Notes under the pieces: generated by a model
Told to the model about the DNA's origin: nothing
The model's database searches: none
Seen by the model: only the letters and a program-made list of their open reading frames with translations
In this document: in pieces, positions 11,376 through 23,800 of the stretch
Numbering within the stretch: the stretch's first letter is position 1
Layout of the letters: every line of letters begins with the position of its first letter
Assembly (NCBI GenBank): GCA_023614405.1
Contig: CM042692.1
Coordinates: 117,607,503 to 117,671,502 of the forward strand
Origin: Avena insularis
Lineage: Eukaryota; Streptophyta; Magnoliopsida; Poales; Poaceae
Direction of reading: 5' to 3'
Length of the DNA: 64,000 nt
Position numbers and translations under genes: made by a program

Positions 11376-11820
11376 TCTTATCTTATCTTACCACTATATA
11401 ATGTACGAATAACTTTGAATATTGACCGTTAGATCTAGACTCGCGAATCCCAACATTTCTAGCCATTGGATCTTCTTTTCCGTTCTAGCATCTAGAAGAT
11501 TCTATTGATAGTCTTCATCACAATGAATGCTATCCACAAAACTCAAAACACACTTCTCCAACATTCTAGAATCTTCTCCTCATTTGTCTAGACCATGTTA
11601 CTAAAAATTTCAAGTTTTAGATAGCTAATAATCGCTGACTTCTACATGATATATATATTGTACAAAGTACAAGAACCAAATATACACCCATACTTTTTAT
11701 AGATGTTGATCAAATTTATATCCTTTTTTGCTTTACCTGTATTATAATTTTATATAGTGATGATATGTGTCAGACATCTATTATTTGAGTCTCACGTGCA
11801 GGGCACGTGTAATTTACTAG
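11376..11820 (+). mobile_element. Family 1 Helitron-like unit, complete
   Basis: This is the best full-length plus-strand copy, 445 bp. It starts TCTTATCTTATCTTACCAC and ends with stem CACGTGC, loop AGG, stem GCACGTG, then TAATTTA and CTAG, with T following. No reading frame of note, so it is non-autonomous. It is inserted within another copy of the same family (flank ACACCCATACT is internal family sequence). Its inverted partner is 56945-57385. Confidence 0.6.
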
Positions 11821-12241
11821 TTATATATATGTTAATCAAATTTATAAATTTTTGTGTTTTACCTATTATAATTAAGAGCTACGTTCATAAAGTATCAGGT
11901 GTGTATTTGGTTCTTTGTACTTTGTATCATGTAGAAATCAACCTACTATTAGTTACCTAGTACTCGAGATGCTCTAGAGAAATGACGAAGATGATTCTAG
12001 AATTACCGAGAAGTGTGTTTTGAAGTTTGTGCATAACATTTAGTGCACTAAAGAACATCAATAGAGAATATTCCAGATGCTAGAATGGATTGAAGATCCA
12101 ACTTACTTCTATTTAGCAGCGTTGGGATTTGCCAATCTTGATCCAATGGTCAAAGTTCAAAGTTATTTGTACACTATATATGGTGGTAAGATATGATTAT
12201 ATAATAGGTTAAGCTCAAAAAGTTTTAAATTTGATGGACAT

Positions 12242-13749
12242 TGATGACCCACAAGTATAGGGGGTGTATCGCAGTATTTTCGATAAGTAAGAGTGTCGAA
12301 CCCAATGAGGAGCAGAAGGTGCTGGCTAGTGGTATGGATCAGGAATTCTCTGCAAATACTTAGCAAACGGATTTTTACGGATTTTTGATAAAGCAAATAA
12401 ACAAAGTACGAGCAAATAAAATACAGTAGAAATAAATGCAGCAAGTGGTCCAATCCTTTATGCAGCAAAGGACAAGCCGGTTGTATTACTTAAGATGACC
12501 AAACGTTCTCGAGGACACATGGGAAGACTGTCAAGTGCTTTCGCTTTATATAGTTGATTAATCTTCTTTAGCTTGCTAAGTGTTGTGTGGGTGAACCTGT
12601 GCTAATGTACCACCCCATCCAAGACTAATACATACTTGTGATTATACCCCTTGCAAACATTCGTAAGTACAAGAAAGTAATTAAGATAGAAACCTAACCA
12701 CAGCTTTAAACTCTAAGACCCTTACGTCCCTTGTGCAATGGTTTCCTAACGGGGGTTCAGGTTTCTGTCACTCCGGCAACCCCTACGATTAGTAGCTAAA
12801 TACACAATGCATTCCCCTAGGCCCATATAGGTGAAGTGTCATGTAGTCGACGTTCACATGACACCACTAGAAGAAGTACACCACAACTTAAATATCAAAC
12901 TATTGAATCTTTCTCAACACAACTTCACTACTAATAACATGACTTCTCCTATGTCCTCAAGAACAAAACGAACTACTCACAAGACATCATATGGATCATG
13001 ATCAGAGATGCAATAATGATGTATAACAATCTGAACATAAACAATAATTCAATGGTTCACTCAATAGCATCAACTACAAAGAGTAATCAACACGGGAAAA
13101 GTTTCCCCTATAAACTAATGCAAGATTCAACACAATTGTTACAGCATATGGAGATGGTGATGAGGGTGCTGATGGTAATGATGATGGTGGTGATGATGAT
13201 GATCCCAATGAAGTCCAGCTTGATGGTGGTGTTGATGGCGACGATCTCCCCTCTCCGGGAAGGAATTCCCTGAGAAATCTGCCACGGAGAGATCTTTCTC
13301 TCTCGGTGTTTTCCGCCCCGCAGAGGCGGCGGAATCTTTATGTGGTCGCTCCCCGAGTCTTAGGGTTTCGGGAGGATGATATACGCCAGAGGAGAGAGAC
13401 AGAGGTGGGCCAGGACGGCCACACCACCTGCTGGCGCGGCCTAGGGCTACCCGCGCCAGGGGGTGGTGTGGGCCCCCTGTGGCCCATCTCCACTCCGTCT
13501 TCTGGCATCCTTAGTCTTCTGGAAAAATAGGATTTTCTGTATATTTTCCCGGATTTTCCGATCTTCGCGAATTTTGCCTCCAAACAACACCTTTTCCATC
13601 AGAATCCTGACTGCAGCAGTCCATGCTCCAAAAGTCATTAACCATGCAAAAACAAATAAAGTAACATAAGTATCACCTCTCAATATGAAATATATCAATA
13701 AATAATAGTGAATTAAGACATATAATAGTGATGCAAAATGGACGTATCA
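12242..13749 (-). mobile_element. Solo LTR, Gypsy-like
   Basis: Read on the minus strand the element begins TGATACGTCCATTTTGCATC and ends TATACTTGTGGGTCATCA, so it has TG...CA ends. It is 1508 bp and has no internal retrotransposon sequence on either side. The 5-bp flanks differ (GACAT left, CATGC right), so it is not a simple intra-element solo LTR. Small frames in the GC-rich part (13300-13600) are LTR sequence. Family name not assigned. Confidence 0.75.
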
Positions 13750-15690
13750 CATGCTGGCGTGTGTGTGGAGGTAGAGAGAAAGCGGAGGCGGAGGGAGGCG
13801 TCTTCGGCAGCCGTTTTCCTGCAGCGCGAGCGGCCGTTGTCACCACTAGTTCTTCCGGACAACGACAACATTCATGCACCAGGTGGTGGAGCGGGGCATC
13901 CTCAGTGGCGCTGCATGGGCTGGGTAGTGGGCCCGGTCGGCGTCCATGGCAAAAAAGCGGCGGGGCCGCGGTCCAGGAGCTCGCAGTACCGCGACAACGA
14001 CCAACCAAAAGGGAGCCATCGTGGTCAGCACTGCAAGGGCACGTAACCGAACGGTCACTTTGCCCCCAACCTCTTCTCTTTTTTGTCTAGCCTCTTTGCT
14101 CAACGCCGCCGCCCACATCCTTCCAGCCATCCTCATCTTCCTTTTGGTAGCCACGCTAGCCCCTGCTAGAGGAGAAGCACCGGCCGTCGACGGCGGCTCG
14201 ACACCGAGCCAATCACACGAGCTTCATGGCGGCTCCAGTACGAAGGTCATGTCAGGGCGGCCGGTGCGAGCATGAAGAACTCCGATCATCGACGGCTCGA
14301 CACACCGGGCCAGTCACACGAGATTAGTGGCGGCTCCAGTACGAAGGTCATGTCAAGCATGACAGGGCAGCTGATGCGAGCACGAAGAACTCCAATCGTC
14401 CACCGTCCAGGTGACCCGTTCCTCTCCCAAATATTATCCTTCCTCCCGAACATTTTGTCCATACTTCTAGAGATTTTTTGCCACTGTTCTTTAGATTTTC
14501 GTTCGTGCACTCGGATTCTGAATTTCTGATCCATGAGGTCCCGGTTGATTTGGGTGTGTTAGGTTTCCCGTTTCTTCCTTTGGCGCTCAGCCCTCGCATG
14601 TCCTTCGGCCTCGACGACGTTGGTGGATGCGGCCGTAGGGGTACGGATGCATCGGCCGCTGCTGGAGTGCGCAAAGGCGAGCGCCGACTCGAGTTCCTCC
14701 TCGCTAGGTGCTCCATCTCCGCCATTCGTTGGTCTCCTCCTTCACCTTTGGTGTCTCGGGATACTGGTCCGCCGCCGTCGGTGCAAGAGGAGGCTGCGTG
14801 GACATCCTCTCCGTCGAACCGCTAGGAGGCGTTGTGGGGAGGTAGTGTCGGCGAGGTAGATGAGGGACCTGCTCCGGCTGCGGAAGCAACACACATTGTT
14901 GTCCATGGGGATGAAGCGGTATGGTATGAACTCTTGATTCAAGATCGTTGGTATGGGTGAATCAATCCCGTTCTTAATTTATTCTCTACTTTTCTATTCC
15001 ATGTTGCAATTTCTGTATTATTTCGGTATGCAGTTTGCTTTGCATTGTTACTTGGTTAGCTGGTTATAGTTGCAAATTCTCAATTTGATTTTACCTCCTT
15101 CCTACAGGTAATTAACAATTTGGTTTTAGTTACTTGAAGGGAAAATGTGCATTACCAATAGATTGTATCGAGACAGCAGACTATAACATATGTTTAGGGA
15201 AGCTGTATGCAAATGCATACGTAATTTATGTTAGGCGACACTTTCCTACCCACATATTTCTTTTCAAAAATGAGCTATGTCCAACCAATCGTTGTTTTAT
15301 TGGCTGGGCATTCTATTCAAGCATGGCATTAGTAGATGAAAGATGCACACTATTTTATGTTCGTAATTTTTTATTAGCCGGGCTGCCTAGCATATTTCCA
15401 TGCCCTTTTTCACTTCTTATTTGCAGTCAAGAGCTAGATCAGATTGTTATCTGATAAAGTCATTGCATCTTAGGTAGATGTCTGCAAGGTGCAGGTACTT
15501 GGTCGTGACCTTCAACGCTTCTCATGAGAAGAATAACAGGTATCAATCATGTCATTGTAGTTGTTGGCTCTTCTATTCTACCAAACTTTCTACTAATGAA
15601 TTTTTATTCTAATTAGTTTGTTAATTAAAGAGTTCATGGGCTGGCAGTCGACCGACCACGCATTTGTAGCTATGCATTGTTTTTTTCCAA
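13750..15690. other. No supportable gene; GC-rich then AT-rich
   Basis: 13750-14900 is GC-rich with many short overlapping frames in all six frames but none with a recognisable domain. A 99-bp tandem duplication starts at 14194 (CGGCTCGACA repeats at 14293; both units carry GGCGGCTCCAGTACGAAGG). 14900-15690 is AT-rich. It could be a decayed gene or the remainder of a transposon. Confidence 0.5.
14194..14391 (+). repeat. 99-bp tandem duplication
   Basis: Two copies sharing CGGCTCGACAC, AGTCACACGAG-like, GGCGGCTCCAGTACGAAGG and AGAACTCC. The second copy has a short insertion after CATGTCAAG. Confidence 0.75.
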
Positions 15691-15721
15691 CTAGCATGAT
15701 GGCCCTCACAATTGTGAGGGC
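15691..15721 (-). mobile_element. Helitron-like 3' terminus with 20-bp palindrome
   Basis: GCCCTCACAATTGTGAGGGC at 15702-15721 is a perfect 20-bp palindrome. On the minus strand it is followed by CATCATG and CTAG, then T. Hairpin, 7-nt spacer and CTAG|T are as expected of a Helitron 3' end, with the body lying to the right. The 5' end was not located. Confidence 0.5.
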
Positions 15722-17340
15722 AACATTCAAAATGCTTTAAAAAATCAATAGAGACTCATACACCCAGAATTTGGAGTTAATTAAGATATATATATTGTTA
15801 TATATGAAGTGAATTGTGATCTCTTCTGCCAAAGACAAAGTAAAATATTAAGCAATAGCCGTAAATAAGCACGCCTTTGGGTGTCCTCCTTCTCACCTAC
15901 TGTAAAATCTAAACAAATAGTTTTATATATGGGAAACGACATCGTGCCAACCATATCAATATTAATTATAAATTTATTTTATCCTTTAGTAAGTACTAAC
16001 TTGATGTTTACTACCATCTATATTCATAAACCGGACAAAATCGTATATATAGAAGAGTATGCGTTTTTGATAAGACCTGCATCATATGTAGATCACTATT
16101 CATAAGATTTCTCAAGATTAGGCCATAAATCTATTGCAATAACTTCTCCATCCCGGGTTGAACTATGTTCTTATTCTTATTTTTAATATGTTTTTGTTGA
16201 TATAACCTCGACACCTCCCTAAAAAATATTACTCCAGGATATTATTGCAGGAATTGTATGCATATTGAGAGCAACTAACGAAATTCAGTCCCAGGGAAAT
16301 TAATGGTGTTACCAACAATTTGTTAATCCTACAAATATCCATATTTATGTGCAAATTTATAATTTCATAGACATAGGATATGTGTTGTGACAGATGCAGA
16401 GTTTTGTTTTCATTTTATAGGACACAACATACTCTTTAATTTATGAAACTTCCCTATGCGCATGTAACCAGAGGTTTTTTCAGGAAGTTTACCGTTGTGT
16501 TAAAAATTCATATTTCTTATTTTTAAAAGATGGAGCACATTCGAACGGGGCCAAATTACCGCCATCTATGGGTTAGCACAATTTCTAAATTCATAACGTG
16601 CATATATTCTACAATTACAAAAGCACATGCATGAAAACGAGCCACTGGCACACACCACCATGCGGTCAGAAACCCGAGGACAAGGAGTTGTACGTGCCCG
16701 ATGACTGCTTCTCGGAGACAGACGCGACGAGAACAAGCGCAAGACATATTGGAAGAGCAGTGTCCAAGGACCAAGGAAGACGATCAAGAGCACATCAAGT
16801 GCTATGGAGGAATCCTTTATGTCTGCCCGTGCTAGGGAAGCCGTCCAAAGCCCCTACATCGCCAATCAGAAGACCATCGAAGATCATCAACTTGCTCCTC
16901 GGCTGGAAAGATGTCAACAGGAGAAACTCTAGCCTCTAACTCCACCAGTAGCATCATCCCCTCATCTGACGATAACGACGACTACCAGTGTTTTTATTGT
17001 TTCCTTGGAACTTCAGTCACCAGTTCCGTTGTTTCTTTTGAACCTCAGTTAACACAGACTTCGGTCAACACTTGTGTATCTTGACCCTTTTGATCGGTAG
17101 TCTTGTCCTTCTTCAGTGGGTTTTTTGCTCGCTGGATAGCAGAGTCCGTGTGTTTGAGATTACCCCAACATGCAAGGCAAAACATCTGGGCGCGGCGTGC
17201 CGTCGCGCCGATACCAGCTAGTAAGTAATTATTATTACAAGATTTTATTAGTGGAGATTTTTTGGTTTTGTACTTGGGAAATGATATTAAGTTTGTTTCA
17301 TGATTTGTTGATATCTATATTATTACATTTGTGTGGCACG
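15722..17340. other. AT-rich sequence, no gene recognised
   Basis: Possibly the body of the Helitron-like element whose end is at 15691. 16600-16940 is less AT-rich and has an open plus-strand frame of 113 codons without recognisable motif. At about 17330 GTGTGGCACGTGC followed by TTTACTA resembles the family 2 Helitron 3' end, interrupted by the next MITE. Confidence 0.4.
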
Positions 17341-17351
17341 TGCATGTTTAC

Positions 17352-17450
17352 TACTTCCTCTGTATTAAAATAGGTCGCAAATTGGCAAAATTTGGATATT
17401 TTAAGACGAAATTTTGATAAATTTGTGACATCTATTTTGAGACAGGAGTA
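17352..17450. mobile_element. Degenerate Stowaway-like MITE
   Basis: CTACTTCCTCTGTATTAAAA at the left pairs loosely with ATTTTGAGACAGGAGTAG at the right; GTCGCAAATT pairs with AATTTGTGAC inside. It lies about 0.4 kb upstream of the apyrase start codon. Confidence 0.6.
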
Positions 17451-17540
17451 GTAAGATGTAAATACAGTATTTTAAGTTACTCCGTAGTGTTTTGCGTAAA
17501 GAAAATCTAAAAATTCAAATGAAAACATGTCGGACATGGG

Positions 17541-17871
17541 ATGCGACGGCCACTCCGCGGCGAGAATGCCGACAGCTGCGACAACCCCTCCCGAGCAACC
17601 AGCTGTAACTCTGTAACCACCGTGAACGGTCACTTACCCCTCGATCCCCCGCTGCCCGCTACACCCGGCTCCCCGACCTTCCTCGCCGTACCGGATCCCG
17701 CCGCAGCCTCGCGGCGGCGCGCCGGCACCCCCTCACCGCCGTCGCGCCCCGCGTCCCTGGACGCCCTCCACCGCCGGCCGAGCTCACCCTCCGATGCGCC
17801 GCCCCAATGCTTGCGTCGTGCCGCGTGCCCAAGCACAAGAACAAACCCTAGCTTCTACCCCCGCATCCAAG
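17541..17871 (+). promoter_or_regulatory. GC-rich leader/promoter-proximal region of the apyrase gene
   Basis: The sequence changes sharply from AT-rich transposon DNA to GC- and CpG-rich DNA here, as is usual around grass gene starts. It holds CT-rich stretches and no obvious TATA box just upstream of 17541. A 221-codon frame covering it in another phase is compositional and not supported. Confidence 0.45.
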
Positions 17872-20800
17872 ATGGCTGCTCAACGGCAACGCTCCAGCTC
17901 CTGCCGCAGCCGCCGCCACCTCGCCGCCGCTCTCGCGTTCCTCGCGGCGACCACCATCGCCCTCCTGCTCCTCCTCCCCCGCTCGTCGGGCCCCAGCTAC
18001 GGCGTCGTCATCGACGCCGGCAGCACGGGGAGCCGCGTCCACGTCATCGCCTACCACGCGGGGCCGCTCCCGCAGCTGGACTGGAAGCGCACGGCGTCAC
18101 TGAAGGCGACCCCGGGGCTGTCCTCGTTCGCAGCCGATCCTGGCAGCGCGGGCCTGTCGATCGCGCCGCTGGTGGAGTTCGCACGGCGGCGCGTGCTGCG
18201 GGATAGTTTGGAGCAAACCGAGGTGCGGCTCATGGCCACGGCCGGCCTCCGGCTGCTCGATTCCGCGACGGCTGAAGCCATCTTGGAGTCATGCAGGGAG
18301 TTGCTTCGGGAGTCAGGATTCCGGTTTCAGGACGAATGGGCCACCGTGATCTCAGGTATGTTAGGAGTGTATAAAGCTGCACATTTTGCGTACATGCTGT
18401 GAAAATGTGCAGATTTTCCGTGCTTGCATCTGATCAGAATATTCATGGGCCGAAATTTGCTGAATTCATATTCTTCCATCCGGTAGTTTATTAATATATA
18501 TGATGATGGAGTTACATTGATGAATCAAGTCTAGCCTGATGTTTGTGTGCAGAAAAGATAGGTAGAGTTTTATGCTTCTGTCAAGGTAATACAATTTAAA
18601 CTGCTGTGCAGGAGCTGAGGAAGGGATCTATGCATGGGTTGCGGCAAATTATGCATTGGGTACTCTGGGTGGTGCTACACAAGATACTACGGGAATAATT
18701 GAGCTTGGTGGGGCTTCTATTCAGGTTTCGTCATCGTTTTCATGCTAAGAAGTTACTATTTGCAGTAAACCTTGTTAAGATTTCTTATTGTTGCGGTATT
18801 TGTGATTAATAGGTAACATTTGTCACCAATAAACCTATGCCTCCGGAGTTCTCTCACGTGCTCAAGTTTGGCGATATCACATATAACCTGTACAGCCACA
18901 GTTTTCTACATCTTGGTCAGGTGATTTTTCTGCACAAATATTTGTTTCTTGTGGATGCCTCAATATCAATTATAAATATATTCTCTTAATTTATCTATGG
19001 TAAAATTCGAAGAAGTAAAGTACAAGTTTGGTACCTAATCACCATGTTCTCTACTAATGCTGAATATTAAATGCATTTTTGCTGTTATTTTCGAAGTGCT
19101 AACTGTTATATCTTATTTTGTATGCAGAATGTAGCGTATGAATCACTCCATGAATTGCTGAACACACCGGGCCTTAAATCAAGTAATTTGGTTAAAACTC
19201 AGCCATAGTTTCTAATTAGGCTACATGTGCATACATCAAATGATCTATATGATTTAAGCCACATTCCATTCCAAGATTTAGATTATCCCCCGGGATTTTG
19301 GTCTGATCATGCTTCTGTCCTCTCCTATGTTCATCTCTCTGGCATGTGCGAGAATTAGATGACATATACTCCCTCCGTTCCAATGAATAAGACTTATAAA
19401 TTTAGTCAAAAGTCAACAGCTTTTAAGTTTGACAAATGTTTTGGACAAAAATATGAACAATTAAAATACCAAATCAATGTCAATAGATTCATCATAAAAT
19501 ATATTATCATAATGTATTTATTTATATTGTAGATGTTGATATATTTTTCTATATGTTTGGTCAAACTTAGTAAGGTTTGACTTTTCTATAAGCCTTATTC
19601 ATTGGAATGATAGGTAGTTTGCTGTTAGGCTAATAACCTGGAAAAGTAATTCAGATGCAATTGCTGAAGTTTCTTGTTCTTAAATTTCAATCGATTTTGC
19701 AGTGGCCACACAATTAACTCATCAAGCTACATACAGAGATCCTTGCACCCCAAGGGGATTTTCGCGCATGGATGGAGAAGTTAAACTTTCTGCTAGCATT
19801 CTCGAGTCGAAGGCAGAGTACAGCCCTTTTGCTCATGCTGTTGGTAACTTCTCTGAGTGTAGATCTGCAGTGAGAACACTACTGCAGAAAGGACAAGGTA
19901 GGAATCATTCATATACTTCATCTCTATCCTACTCCCTCCTTCCCAAATTAGGATGCCTATTAGATTTTATCAAAGTCAAACTTTGACCAAGTATATATGA
20001 AATAATATAAACATCCACAACATAAACTCAATGTTATTAGAACCATGATGAAATATATTTTCGTATTATATGCATTTTGTATTCCAAAAGTTACTATATT
20101 TTTATATATAGTTGGTCAAATTTTAGAAAGGTTGACTTTGACCAAAACTAATAGGCATCTTAATTTGGGAAGGAGGGAGTATTAGTTTTTCTTATGTAAG
20201 ACTCGAGAAGATGTTTCACTTTGCTGAGTAAATATGTTCACTCCAAGAAAGGGTTTCTTGACTTTTGAGTTGTTAGTGTTTTGATGAGAAACTGTAGATT
20301 AGACTACTTAACTTACATTGTTGAATACAAAACAAGAGTTAAACTTTATCTTATACCTGTAGAAGATGCTGAAAGACAAAAGGTTACTCTACAAATGACT
20401 TTTGGCGAACACTGCTGACTAATCGTCAAAAATTTAAATTAGATGGCTAATTGACAATTTATTGTAGATTAATTGTCTGGTCGTAACAGGGGGCCTGACT
20501 TGGTCTCGCAGCTCGACTAGGGGAGCTAGTTGTGCCACTGGGCAGCTAATCGTAGATTTCGCGTGCTTAGTAGTCGTAGCTTCCTGCTTGCTGACTTGAG
20601 GTTGCGCTTTTTTTTTCTGAAAAATTCCACTGATCTATTGATAATCATCAATAGCAGTACAAAGAGCCCCCAAAGTAATAAAAAATACAAATAGGTATTT
20701 GGACCACCTAGCGATTGTTAGGAAAATATACCACTTGATATTATCAGCAGGCCAATAGCCATCATATATATGCCATCATATATACAGTACAGGAGGGAGG

Positions 20801-23800
20801 CCAAAGGCCAAAGCGCAGAAGGCAAAAGGCCATCATAAATATAACTCTAACACCCTCCCTCAAACTCATGGTGGATCTACAACACTGAGTTTAGAGAGGT
20901 AAAATCCATGTTGTGCTCTAGTTTGTGCCTTTGTGAAGAGATCTGCCAACTGTAACTTGGAAGGCACATATTGAAGGGCAATAACCTGATCCTGCACACC
21001 AGCACGCACAAACGAAGCATCGACACCAATATGCTTGGTGAGCTCATGCTTCATAGGGTCCTGTATAATCTTGATACTGTCTTGTCGACAAGAGGGTAGT
21101 AGGCGTAGTAACAGAAACACCAAAATCCTCAAGTACCCATTGTAGCCAAGTCACCTCTGTCGTCAAGAGAGCCATAGGTCGCAACTCAGCCTCTGCACTC
21201 GAACGAGAAACTGCAATTTGTTTCTTCATCTTCCAAGCAATGAGAGAACCACCAAGAAAAACACAGGAAGCAGAAAGTGAACGACGATCCGAAGGGTCAC
21301 TAGCCCACGTAGCATCAGAATAGGCCTGAAGCTGTAACGAACTAGAATGGGGAAAGAAAAGACGACGAGACATTGTGCCATGAAGATATTGTAGAACATG
21401 CAAAAGATGACTATAGTGAACCGAAGTGGGAGCAGAAACAAACTGACTTAGAATGTGGACATGATAGGAAATATCCGGATGACTAACAACTAGATAGACA
21501 AGACTCCCAACAAGATGATAACATGTCGGGTCGGATAAGGGATCACCATCAGAAGTGCAAAGGTGAACATTGAGCTCCATAGGAGTCTCAATAGTGCGCT
21601 CATCACTAAGAGCAGCACAAGCAAGAAGATCCTGGATATACTTTTCTTGGGAAATAAAAAAAGCCATCAGAGGTGGAAGAAACCTCAATGCCAAGAAAGT
21701 ATCGAAGAGGACCAAGATCAGACATAAGAAACTGCTCACCGAGACGGGCCTTGACAAAGGCAATGTACTCAGGGTCATCACCAGTGATGATCATGTCATC
21801 AACATATAAAAGGAGAGTTCTACCACGAGCAGAAAGGTGGATAAACAGTGCTGGATCATGAGCACTTGGTGAAAACCTAGCAGCGGTCACCACAGAGGTG
21901 AAGCGCTCAAACCAAGCACGGGGGGCTTGTTTAAGCCCATAGAGAGAACGGCGAAGACGACAAACCATGCCATCAGGAACATAATACCTAGGTGGCGGCT
22001 GCATAAACCTCTTCACGCAACACACCATTAAGAAAGGCATTCTTAACATCAAGCTGAGACGATGCACATATGTGGTCATAGCAGCAAGAGGCCACTGCAA
22101 GAAGTGTACGAACAGTGGTCATATGGGCCACAGGAGCAAAAGTCTCATCATAATCACGACCATGCTCGTGCTGAAAGCCACAAGCCACTAGACGAGCTTT
22201 GTAACGCTCAAGAGAACCATTAGAGCGAGTCTTAATCTTATAGAATCACTTACACGTGATGGGACAAACACAGGGAGGAAGAGTAACTAGATCCCACGTG
22301 TCGGTGCGCTCAAGCGCAGCAATATCCTCTACCATCGCAAGCTGCCATTCAGAGTGAATGACAACATCTCTATAAGAACTTGGCTCAAGGATAGCAGAAA
22401 GACCAGAGCGGCCAGGAGAATAATGGTCAGTTGGTGGGCAAGGCTGAGGACGAAGACCATAAGTCAATTGTGACGACACACCAGAAGTAGAGGGCACGTG
22501 GACGACGAGTATAGTGAAAAGGAAAAGTGGGCCAAGAAGGAATCACCGGAGGTGATGGAGACGGGGAAGACATGGGTAATGAAGGTGGAGAGTCATGCAA
22601 CAAGGAAGGATGTAGGAGAAGACGACGCTGGATTGGCAATATTGGGACGAGGAGGAATATGAGGAACTGAGGGAGATGTATCAGGAAACATGAGAAAAGA
22701 TATATCCTCCACTGAAAAGGTTGAGGAGGATGGACGCGGGTAGAATGGACGAGACTCATCAAAAGTCACATCCCGGGAGATACGCATCTGACGACAGTTA
22801 GGATCCCAACACCGATAACCCTTATGTTCATCACTGTATCCAAGAAAAACACACTCAACAGACTGAGCCGTTAGTTTGGTGCATTCACGGGGGCGAGGAG
22901 AACATAACAAACACAACCAAACAAATGAAGCACCGAATAATCAGGAGAACAACCAAAGAGACGCTCTAGAGGAGTACCTCCCTTCAAAGCAGCGGAGGGC
23001 TGAATGTTGATGAGATAGGTGGAACTGGAAACAGCCTCAGCCCAAAAGTGAAGGGGAAGAGAGGCAGTGATTATCATCGCACGAGCCGTCTCAAGAAGGT
23101 GACGGTGCTTGCGCTCAGCCACACCATTGTGAGCATGAGCACCGGGACAAGAGAACTGACCAAGAGTACCTTGCTCAGCAAGAAATGCTCGCAGTGAACG
23201 AGAGATTATTCACCAACCGAATCTGCACAAAAAACACGAATAGGAGTGGAGAACTAGTACAAACCATGTCAGCAAACTTTTTATATATAGACATAAGATC
23301 TCGCTACGAGAAGACATGAAATAAATCCAGTGTGGCGAGAAAAATCGTCTATGAAGATAATATAGTAGCGATGGCCCCTTTTGGAGCGAAGGGAGCCAGA
23401 CCCCAAACATCTGAATGAACGAGATCAAAGGGACGCTTGGACACAGACTCACGGTGAGGATAGGGTAGATGAATCTGCTTACCAAGCCTACAATCCATGC
23501 AATCCAATGAAGCGTTTTTGGAGACAGATCCCAGAACACCACGATGTACTAAAGACGAGAGACGAGGAACAATGCTGCCACTGCTGCAAAGAGCTGGTAG
23601 ATGCAACAATAGTGGCCGAGAGACTGGTGGCACTGGCAGCGGAGGGAAGACGAAGCCAGTCAAGCTCCTAGAGACCATCATGGCGCCGGGGGCCAGCACC
23701 AAGGAGAGCACCGGTGCAACGATCCTGAACAGAACATGAATCAAAGTTGAGAATGACCCTGCAATGAGAGTCAACAACCTGACTACCAGAAATGAGTTGC

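Larger units (their letters stand above)
6872..12241 (+). repeat. Left arm of inverted duplication
   Basis: This arm is collinear in reverse with 56519-61411. Matching blocks are 6890-7140/61140-61400, Stowaway 7152/60954, Tourist 7359/60658, gene 7894/59691, 8640-8850/59440-59650, 9490-10700/58070-59275, Tourist 10844/57599, 11376-11820/56945-57385 and 11820-12241/56519-56940. Only about 8868-9489 is replaced by unrelated sequence relative to the right arm. The outer boundary is the terminal repeat of the element ending at 6904; the inner boundary is the solo LTR. Confidence 0.85.

Noticed and set aside
13306..14825. Many 70-125 aa frames on both strands
   Set aside because: GC-rich compositional frames in the solo LTR and adjacent DNA, all overlapping, with no motifs.
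17794..17871. Longer apyrase start at 17794
   Set aside because: It is in frame, but the ATG at 17872 has the better context and gives the usual short cytosolic tail before the membrane segment. It cannot be excluded.
17541..18206. 221-aa plus-strand frame over the apyrase leader and exon 1
   Set aside because: It is a GC-rich shadow in another phase of apyrase exon 1; Pro/Arg-rich without domain.
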